Source of the DNA: Comamonadaceae bacterium
Lineage (GTDB): Bacteria > Pseudomonadota > Gammaproteobacteria > Burkholderiales > Burkholderiaceae_C
Assembly: GCA_027488115.1 (NCBI GenBank)
Contig: JAIYCG010000014.1
Coordinates: 83,083-147,082, forward strand
Length of the DNA stretch: 64,000 bases
Direction of reading: 5' to 3'
The stretch's first letter is position 1. Each line of letters opens with the position of its first letter. The position numbers and the translations under genes were made by a program. This document shows positions 58,131 to 64,000 of the stretch, in pieces. The notes under the pieces are model-generated. The model made no database searches and was not told the origin of the DNA. It worked only from the letters and a program-made list of their open reading frames with translations.

Positions 58131-58535
58131 TCACGGTACGTTCACTATTTCCCGAAAACTTGCGTAATGGTCTTGCGTGTAAAAACAATGTTTTGGTACG
58201 CGGGGCTCTTCCCCTCCACACACAATTCGACGGGCTCCACGGCTTCTTTCACCTGGGGTTTTGACGGTGTACTCGCGGTAAAAACCACGCCTTGCTTGAG
58301 GCAGAAGGCGTTCTCGATTGCCAAAAATAACACCATCTTTTTCGTATCGAAACGGCCCACCCTGACGAATGAGCAGATAGACTTCTTGGCCCTCTTTAGG
58401 CAAATCCTGCAAAGCAATAGGGGCAACTTCAACTGCTTCAGACACCGACTTGGCCTGCACCAAATTTGTGCAAGGCGCAAGAAAGAGGCCTAAACAGACG
58501 GCTATTGCAGCAAAATCAAGCGTTTTAAAGCGCAT
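58131..58535 (-). CDS. Secreted barnase-like ribonuclease
   Basis: A 134-residue protein with an N-terminal signal peptide (about residues 1-28, LFLAPCTNLVQA) and a microbial N1/T1-type RNase domain. Typical segments are IRQGGPFRYEKDGVIFGNRE near residues 56-75, FYREYTVKTPG near 85, and DHYASF near 122. The likely catalytic residues, by analogy with barnase Glu73, Arg83/87 and His102, are Glu88, an Arg of the 97-103 cluster, and His123. It is followed by the barstar-like gene 108 bp downstream. It may degrade extracellular RNA for nutrients or act as a toxin. The call is confident; the biological role is not. Confidence 0.9.
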   Translation of the reverse strand: MRFKTLDFAAIAVCLGLFLAPCTNLVQAKSVSEAVEVAPIALQDLPKEGQEVYLLIRQGGPFRYEKDGVIFGNRERLLPQARRGFYREYTVKTPGERSRGARRIVCGGEEPRVPKHCFYTQDHYASFREIVNVP

Positions 58536-58680
58536 TTCATTCCTGTTTAGCTAAGCCGCACACCCACTTTTTGACCTTCAAAACCCACGGGTAAACCCGG
58601 AAATTCGAAGCCGCTAGTGTGCCGCAATGCGCTAAAAAATGCAAGTACTTTCCCGAATAAGCATAAATCGTTTACCTGAA

Positions 58681-60987
58681 TTAACGAACAGCGTTAGCGT
58701 CCGCAACCGTCAGGGCGGTCATGTTCACAATACGGCGCACCGTGGCACTGGGAGTCAGGATGTGAACCGGCTTGGCGGCTCCTAAAAGAACGGGGCCCAC
58801 TGCAATGTTGCCGCCCGCAGCGGTTTTCAGCAGGTTGTAGGAAATGTTGGCAGCATCGATGTTAGGGCAGACCAAAAGGTTGGCATCGCCGTGCAAAGTG
58901 CCGTTGGGCATTTGCAGCGCACGTGCTTCACCATCCAAAGCGATGTCGCCGTGCATTTCACCATCGACTTCCAACCAAGCTGCGTTTTTCTGCAACAACG
59001 CCAAGGTGTCACGCATTTTGACAGCGCTGGGTTCATTGGAGGTACCAAAGTTAGAGTGCGACAACAAGGCAACCTTCGGACGGATGCCAAAGCGCTTCAT
59101 TTCGTGCGCAGCCATGACTGTGATTTCTGCCAACTGCTCTGCCGTAGGGTCGTAATTGACGTGCGTGTCCACCAAGAAAACTTGGCGGTTTGGCAACAAC
59201 AAACCGTTCATGCAGGCAAAGGTATTGACGCCAGGGCGCTTGCCGATCACCTGTTCTATGTAAGGCAGGTGAGTTGCGTTGGTTCCCCATGTGCCACAAA
59301 TAAGGCCGTCGACATCGCCTTTGTGCAACAGCATTGCGCCAATCAAGGACAAGCGGCGACGCATTTCGATTTTGGCCATTTGAATCGTGATGCCTTTGCG
59401 CTCTGTCATGCGATGGTAGGTTTGCCAGAAGTCTCGATAGCGATGATCGTCTTCGACATTCACGATGTCGTAATCAAGCTCTTCTTTCAAACGCAAACCA
59501 AATTTCTCAATGCGCTCAGCAATGACTGCAGGGCGGCCAATGAGGGTTGGGCGTGCCAAGCCTTCATCCGACACAATTTGAGCTGCACGCAAGACCCGTT
59601 CATCTTCACCTTCACTGTAGGCCACGCGCTTTTTGAGGCCACGCTTGGCTGCCGTGTAAATTGGCTTCATGGTCGTGCCAGAGGCATACACAAAGCTTTG
59701 CAAACGCTCGCGATAGGCCTCCATGTCGGCAATCGGGCGCAAGGCCACACCGCTGTCAGCCGCAGCTTGCGCCACAGCCGGCGCAATCTTGATCATCAAA
59801 CGCGGATCGAATGGCTTTGGAATTAAATACTCAGGGCCAAAGACCAAGGGCTCACCCGCGTAAGCCGCGGCCACCACTTCACTTTGTTCTGCTTGTGCCA
59901 ATTCTGCAATGGCGTAGACCGCGGCAATTTCCATCTCTTGCGTGATGGTGGTGGCACCACTGTCTAGGGCGCCTCGGAAAATATAGGGAAAACACAAAAC
60001 GTTGTTCACTTGGTTGGGGTAATCGGTTCGCCCCGTTGCCATGATGGCGTCATCGCGAACCGCTTTGACGTCTTCAGGCAAGATTTCAGGATTCGGATTG
60101 GCCAAGGCAAAAATCAAAGGCTTGGCGGCCATTTTTTTCACCATGTCTTGTTTCAAAACGCCGCCTGCGGAAAGCCCCAAAAACACATCGGCACCTTCAA
60201 TGGCCTCTGCCAAAGTGCGTTGCGATGTTTTTTGCGAAAACTGAATTTTGTCTTCGTCCATCAACTCTGAACGGCCTTCATAAACCAAGCCTGCCAAGTC
60301 AGTGACCCAAATGTTTTCACGCGGGATGCCCAACTTGACCAACAAGCCAAGGCAAGCCAAAGCTGCAGCACCAGCGCCAGAGGTGACCAACTTCACTTTG
60401 CTGACGTCTTTTCCAACCACCTTCAAACCGTTCAGAATGGCAGCACCGACCGTGATGGCCGTACCGTGCTGATCGTCGTGAAAAACGGGGATTTTCATGC
60501 GTTCGCGCAATTTGCGCTCGACATAAAAACAATCAGGCGCCTTGATGTCCTCTAAATTAATGCCGCCAAAAGTGGGCTCTAGGGCTGCAATGATCTCGAC
60601 CAGCTTCTCTGGGTCTTTTTCATTGATTTCAATGTCAAACACATCAATGCCAGAGAATTTTTTGAAGAGGACCGCCTTGCCCTCCATCACGGGCTTGCCT
60701 GCCAAAGGGCCGATGTCACCCAACCCCAGAACGGCTGTTCCGTTGGTGATCACGCCAACCAAATTACCCCGACTGGTGTATTTGAAGGCTGCATTAGGGT
60801 CTTTGACAATTTCTTCGCAGGGTGCAGCAACACCCGGCGAATAAGCCAGGGCCAAATCGTGTTGGTTCACGAGTTGCTTGGTAGCAGCAATGGAGATTTT
60901 GCCTGGCGTCGGAAATTCGTGGTATTCGAGGGCAGCACGGCGCAATTGAGCACGGCGCTCTTCGGCATTGTTTTGGTTCAATTTCAT
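58681..60987 (-). CDS. maeB: NADP-dependent malic enzyme with phosphotransacetylase-like domain
   Basis: A 768-residue two-domain enzyme. The malic-enzyme part (about residues 1-430) oxidatively decarboxylates malate to pyruvate, with [22 protein letters not shown] and the NADP motif [17 protein letters not shown]. The C-terminal part (about 440-768) is a phosphotransacetylase-like regulatory domain, as in MaeB. The start is uncertain: ATG 60987 has AAGGAG directly adjoining it, a TTG six codons downstream of AAGGAG is possible, and an upstream GTG at 61017 is open in frame. It stands alone and is likely constitutive. Confidence 0.95.
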   Translation of the reverse strand: MKLNQNNAEERRAQLRRAALEYHEFPTPGKISIAATKQLVNQHDLALAYSPGVAAPCEEIVKDPNAAFKYTSRGNLVGVITNGTAVLGLGDIGPLAGKPVMEGKAVLFKKFSGIDVFDIEINEKDPEKLVEIIAALEPTFGGINLEDIKAPDCFYVERKLRERMKIPVFHDDQHGTAITVGAAILNGLKVVGKDVSKVKLVTSGAGAAALACLGLLVKLGIPRENIWVTDLAGLVYEGRSELMDEDKIQFSQKTSQRTLAEAIEGADVFLGLSAGGVLKQDMVKKMAAKPLIFALANPNPEILPEDVKAVRDDAIMATGRTDYPNQVNNVLCFPYIFRGALDSGATTITQEMEIAAVYAIAELAQAEQSEVVAAAYAGEPLVFGPEYLIPKPFDPRLMIKIAPAVAQAAADSGVALRPIADMEAYRERLQSFVYASGTTMKPIYTAAKRGLKKRVAYSEGEDERVLRAAQIVSDEGLARPTLIGRPAVIAERIEKFGLRLKEELDYDIVNVEDDHRYRDFWQTYHRMTERKGITIQMAKIEMRRRLSLIGAMLLHKGDVDGLICGTWGTNATHLPYIEQVIGKRPGVNTFACMNGLLLPNRQVFLVDTHVNYDPTAEQLAEITVMAAHEMKRFGIRPKVALLSHSNFGTSNEPSAVKMRDTLALLQKNAAWLEVDGEMHGDIALDGEARALQMPNGTLHGDANLLVCPNIDAANISYNLLKTAAGGNIAVGPVLLGAAKPVHILTPSATVRRIVNMTALTVADANAVR

Positions 60988-61159
60988 CTCCTTAAGGGCA
61001 AACACTGCTGGCTTCACAGAGTGAAGGGGCCAGCGTTCTGCTGGGTCTGATTCTAGACCCCCAAGGGCAGGGTCTGGTTGTGGAAAACCGCTGACAAAGT
61101 CTGCAGTGTTTTAACATTGGCGCACAACTGAAGCACGCCAGGAATGACTATTTAAAGAG

Positions 61160-62560
61160 TCAGTCACGCATGATGGCTTCAATGTCTTCGGCTTTCACAG
61201 GCACGCCCCGCGTGATCAACTCGCAGCCCTTGGCCGTTACAAGCGCATCGTCTTCGATGCGAATGCCAATGTTGTGGAAACGCTCTGGCACACCTGGTGC
61301 AGGCCTGACATAGATGCCTGGCTCAATGGTCAGCACCATGCCTGGGCGCAGAATTCGGCTAGGACGGTCTTTGATGAGCTCGCCGCTCAAGGGGTCTTTG
61401 CGCTCGCTGAAGGTACCAACCTCCGTCGGCTCAACGTAACTGCCGCAATCGTGCACATCCATGCCAAGCCAATGGCCGGTTCGGTGCATGTAAAACTGGA
61501 AATAGCTTCGATTGGCAATCACATCCTGCGCATTGCCAACTTTGTTGGCATCTAACAGACCCACATCGAGCATGCCTTGCGCCAAGACCTTGACTGTTGC
61601 TTCGTGCGGATCGACAAATCGTGCACCCTCGTGCGTGGCGGCAATGGCAGCCTCTTGCGATGCCAGCACCAAGTCATAAAGTTCGCGCTGGGCAGCACTG
61701 AATTTGCCGTTGGCGGGAAAGGTGCGCGTGATGTCACTGGCGTAGCCGTCGAGCTCACAGCCCGCATCGATCAAAACCAAATCACCGCTCAAAATTGGGG
61801 CCGCATCAGCCCGGTAATGCAACACACAGGCATTGGCACCGCCCGCCACAATCGAGCCATAGGCAGGATATTGTGAGCCATGCTGGCGAAATTCGTGAAG
61901 GAGTTCAGCATCAAGATGGTATTCACGAACGTCTTGGCCTGCTCGCAACATGGCCGCAGATCTTTTCATTGCGCGAATGTGAGCACCCGCACTGATTTGA
62001 GAGGCACGGCGCATGATGTCCAGTTCATGCGCATCTTTGACCAATCGCATTTCATCCAAAATGCCGCACACATCGCGTTGTTGTTCAGGGCAGAGTGCGC
62101 CGTATCGAACTCTCGCTCGAACCGCATTGAGACCCGTTTCGATGCGTGCAGACAAATCTTTGTGGGTGGCAAAGGGGTACCAAACCACTGACTTGTTTTC
62201 AAGCAAGGAGGGCAACTGAGCATCTAGCGCAGAGATAGACCAGGCTTGGTTCACACCCAAACTTGCAGGCGCTGCCTCGGGGCCCAAACGCACGCCATCC
62301 CAAATTTCACGTTCTAAATCTTTGGGTTGGCAGAACAAACTTGTGTGCCCATCGGAGCTGATCACCAGCCAAGCATTGGGCTCGGTGAAGCCTGTGAGGT
62401 AATAAAAATAACTGTCGTGACGAAACAAGTAATCACTGTCTCGATTGCGCTGGCGCTCAGGCGCTGTCGGAATGATGGCAATGCTGTTGGGGGCCAGGGC
62501 GGACATTTGAGCTGCCAATTGGGCACGGCGCTTGGCGTACAAATTTGAATCAAAGGTCAT
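61160..62560 (-). CDS. pepP: Xaa-Pro aminopeptidase
   Basis: A 466-residue aminopeptidase P that removes an N-terminal residue before proline. The N-terminal creatinase-like domain begins FDSNLYAKRRAQL. The metallopeptidase (M24) domain has DAGCELDGYASDITRTFPANG near residue 270, MHRTGHWLGMDVHDCG near 364, and the final LTIEPGIYV and IRIEDDALVT motifs. It is 31 bases downstream of the MurU-like gene, on the same strand. Secure call. Confidence 0.96.
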   Translation of the reverse strand: MTFDSNLYAKRRAQLAAQMSALAPNSIAIIPTAPERQRNRDSDYLFRHDSYFYYLTGFTEPNAWLVISSDGHTSLFCQPKDLEREIWDGVRLGPEAAPASLGVNQAWSISALDAQLPSLLENKSVVWYPFATHKDLSARIETGLNAVRARVRYGALCPEQQRDVCGILDEMRLVKDAHELDIMRRASQISAGAHIRAMKRSAAMLRAGQDVREYHLDAELLHEFRQHGSQYPAYGSIVAGGANACVLHYRADAAPILSGDLVLIDAGCELDGYASDITRTFPANGKFSAAQRELYDLVLASQEAAIAATHEGARFVDPHEATVKVLAQGMLDVGLLDANKVGNAQDVIANRSYFQFYMHRTGHWLGMDVHDCGSYVEPTEVGTFSERKDPLSGELIKDRPSRILRPGMVLTIEPGIYVRPAPGVPERFHNIGIRIEDDALVTAKGCELITRGVPVKAEDIEAIMRD

Positions 62561-62591
62561 GTTGAATCGACGTGATGAATGAAGATGAAGT

Positions 62592-63431
62592 TTAAGGGGC
62601 GGATTGGGTTTGGTTCAATTCCCTGAGTCGCTCAGGGGTACCGACGTCGGTCCAAGCGCCTGTGTAAAGGCTGGCACCCACGAGGTCTCGGTCCATGGCA
62701 GATCGCAACAAGGGCGCCAATGCCGCGGCTTTACCTTGTGGGTTGCCCTCTGGCATGTCTGTCCATTTGGCATGAAAAAACTCTTTTTTGTACAAGGCAA
62801 AGGTGCTGAAGGTGAACAGCTTGTCGGGCTTTGGCAAATTCAGGGCTTGTCCGTTGTCAGACAAACCAAAGTCTCCGCCAGGGTTGTGCGCCGGATTGGG
62901 CACCAGCCAAATATGGGCTAAGTTGCGACCGCGCTCGAAAGCGGCAAGTTGTTCGTTTGAAAAATTGAAGCCTGGCGCAAAAATATCGCCGGCCACCACC
63001 CAGAATACAGGTGCCAAGTAAGGCAACGCCCTGACAATGCCGCCTGCAGTTTCAAGGGCATATCCAAAATCCTTGCCCTCGTGCGAGTAACGTAGCCGAA
63101 TGTGCCCGACCTGCGGCAGATCAGGGTTCAGGCCAAATCGAGACTCAATCTGATCGCCCAGCCAGGCCGTATTGACCAGCTGGTCATGGTTTCCGGCTTG
63201 TGCCAAGCCCTCCATGTGCCATTGCATCAATGGCTTGCCGTGCACGGTTAAGAGGGGTTTGGGCATTCGATCGGTGAGGGGCCGCATGCGCTCACCGCGA
63301 CCCGCAGCCAGCACCATGACGGTGGCCAAGCTTTGCTCAGAGGTGCCCACCCAATCATTTGCGGCGGTCGGTTCTGAAGCGGAATCCAAGGTATTCAAAC
63401 GCATGCCGCTATGTTGCCACGCTGTAGGCAT
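62592..63431 (-). CDS. murU: MurU-like nucleotidyltransferase
   Basis: Up to 279 residues of a sugar-1-phosphate nucleotidyltransferase. The family start is VMVLAAGRGERMRPLTDRMP, followed by KPLLTVHGKPLMQWH. Residues before it look non-conserved, so translation may begin at 63404 or 63317 rather than 63431. This matches MurU, the MurNAc-1-phosphate uridylyltransferase of the AmgK/MurU recycling path; the AmgK-like gene in the window supports this. Alternatively it may be a mannose-1-phosphate guanylyltransferase-like protein. It is divergent from the transketolase gene. Confidence 0.82.
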   Translation of the reverse strand: MPTAWQHSGMRLNTLDSASEPTAANDWVGTSEQSLATVMVLAAGRGERMRPLTDRMPKPLLTVHGKPLMQWHMEGLAQAGNHDQLVNTAWLGDQIESRFGLNPDLPQVGHIRLRYSHEGKDFGYALETAGGIVRALPYLAPVFWVVAGDIFAPGFNFSNEQLAAFERGRNLAHIWLVPNPAHNPGGDFGLSDNGQALNLPKPDKLFTFSTFALYKKEFFHAKWTDMPEGNPQGKAAALAPLLRSAMDRDLVGASLYTGAWTDVGTPERLRELNQTQSAP

Positions 63432-63527
63432 TGCGCAAGCTCCCGCGCAGTAAAATATCTGGCTTGATTGGTAATTTCATTGCCAACGACATTGTCTCAC
63501 TCACCTGACTTATTTTTTGGAGCCCCC

Positions 63528-64000
63528 ATGGCAATCACCCAACCCGCAGCGCATCAAATGGCCAACGCAATCCGTGCCCTGGCCATGGACGCTGTTCAAC
63601 AAGCCAATTCGGGTCATCCAGGTGCGCCTATGGGCATGGCCGACATGGCTGTGGCTTTGTGGGGCGAGCATTTGCAACACAACCCGAAGAACCCCCACTG
63701 GGCTAACCGCGATCGCTTCGTGTTGTCCAACGGTCACGGCTCCATGTTGATTTACGCCTTGTTGCACCTCACAGGCTACCCCTTGCCCATGACGGAGTTG
63801 AAAAACTTCCGCCAATTGCACAGCAAAACTGCCGGCCACCCCGAAGTAGGCATCACCCCCGGCGTTGAAACCACCACGGGTCCTTTAGGTCAAGGCATCA
63901 CCAATGCGGTGGGCATGGCGCTGGCCGAAAAACTCTTGGCCGCCGAGTTCAACCGCCCCAACCACAGCATCGTCGACCACCACACCTATGTGTTCATGGG
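63528..64000 (+). CDS. tkt: Transketolase (5' part only)
   Basis: Partial gene cut by the right edge; the first 157 codons are present. The start [18 protein letters not shown] and motifs [20 protein letters not shown] and [18 protein letters not shown] are typical of the thiamin-diphosphate domain of transketolase, the pentose-phosphate and Calvin cycle enzyme. ATG 63528 has TTGGAG upstream. Family assignment is secure; the rest of the gene is not visible. Confidence 0.96.
   Translation, partial: MAITQPAAHQMANAIRALAMDAVQQANSGHPGAPMGMADMAVALWGEHLQHNPKNPHWANRDRFVLSNGHGSMLIYALLHLTGYPLPMTELKNFRQLHSKTAGHPEVGITPGVETTTGPLGQGITNAVGMALAEKLLAAEFNRPNHSIVDHHTYVFM

Noticed and set aside
58891..59826. 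Open frame of 311 codons opposite maeB
   Set aside because: It is antisense to a full-length, well-conserved malic enzyme and has no start context or recognisable protein features.

Overview
The window looks like a chromosomal segment, carrying the replication-origin region, of a betaproteobacterium of the order Burkholderiales, most likely family Comamonadaceae. The evidence is the core gene order (rpmH-rnpA-yidD-yidC-mnmE on one side, dnaA-dnaN-gyrB on the other), MetX/MetW as a pair, several Bug-type tripartite tricarboxylate transporter (TTT) receptors, and the general protein character. The genus is not determined. I count 62 protein genes. I see no tRNA, rRNA, insertion sequence, prophage or CRISPR array.

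Layout. 0-1.2 kb: a truncated Rieske ring-hydroxylating oxygenase gene, divergent from a small Rieske ferredoxin gene, with palindromic operator-like sites between them. 1.2-10.1 kb: a minus-strand catabolic cluster of two MmgE/PrpD proteins, a complete TTT transporter (receptor, TctB-like and TctA-like), an SDR protein that lacks the usual catalytic Ser and Tyr, an AbrB-type membrane protein, and a separately promoted second Bug receptor whose upstream region repeats the same operator. 10.3-20 kb: a fatty-acid desaturase and housekeeping genes (pgk, azlCD, fmt, def, dprA, secF, secD, yajC). 20.1-21.9 kb: a cobalt-type nitrile hydratase operon (alpha, beta, accessory protein). 21.8-28.6 kb: a low-affinity iron permease-like protein, an EamA exporter, gyrB, dnaN and dnaA. 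28.57-28.8 kb: the probable oriC region, with one perfect DnaA box.

28.8-38.6 kb: rpmH, rnpA, yidD, yidC, mnmE, an ABC exporter, apt, then kdsD-kdsC-lptC and an SDR gene. 38.6-43.2 kb: a glycine-rich RRM protein, amtB, a GDT1-family cation transporter, and metX-metW. 43.2-49.5 kb: a quinone oxidoreductase followed by a threonate/tetronate catabolic set (ltnD, otnK, otnC, otnI) and an M20 peptidase. 49.5-57.3 kb: an MFS transporter, rsmE, an AmgK-like kinase, and lptD-surA-rsmA. 57.4-58.5 kb: a barnase-like secreted RNase with a barstar-like inhibitor. 58.7-64 kb: maeB, pepP, a MurU-like nucleotidyltransferase, and the 5' part of a transketolase gene.

Strand use supports a bidirectional origin near 28.6 kb. 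To the left 21 of 28 genes are on the minus strand, and to the right 23 of 34 are on the plus strand, so most genes point away from the origin. Functional groups are: envelope biogenesis (yidC, secDF-yajC, lptC, lptD, surA, kdsCD), peptidoglycan recycling (amgK and murU homologues about 10 kb apart), uptake and breakdown of organic acids (TTT, MmgE/PrpD, Rieske and tetronate genes), and nitrogen acquisition (amtB, nitrile hydratase). The least explained part is the 1.2-10 kb catabolic cluster, whose substrate cannot be read from the sequence.
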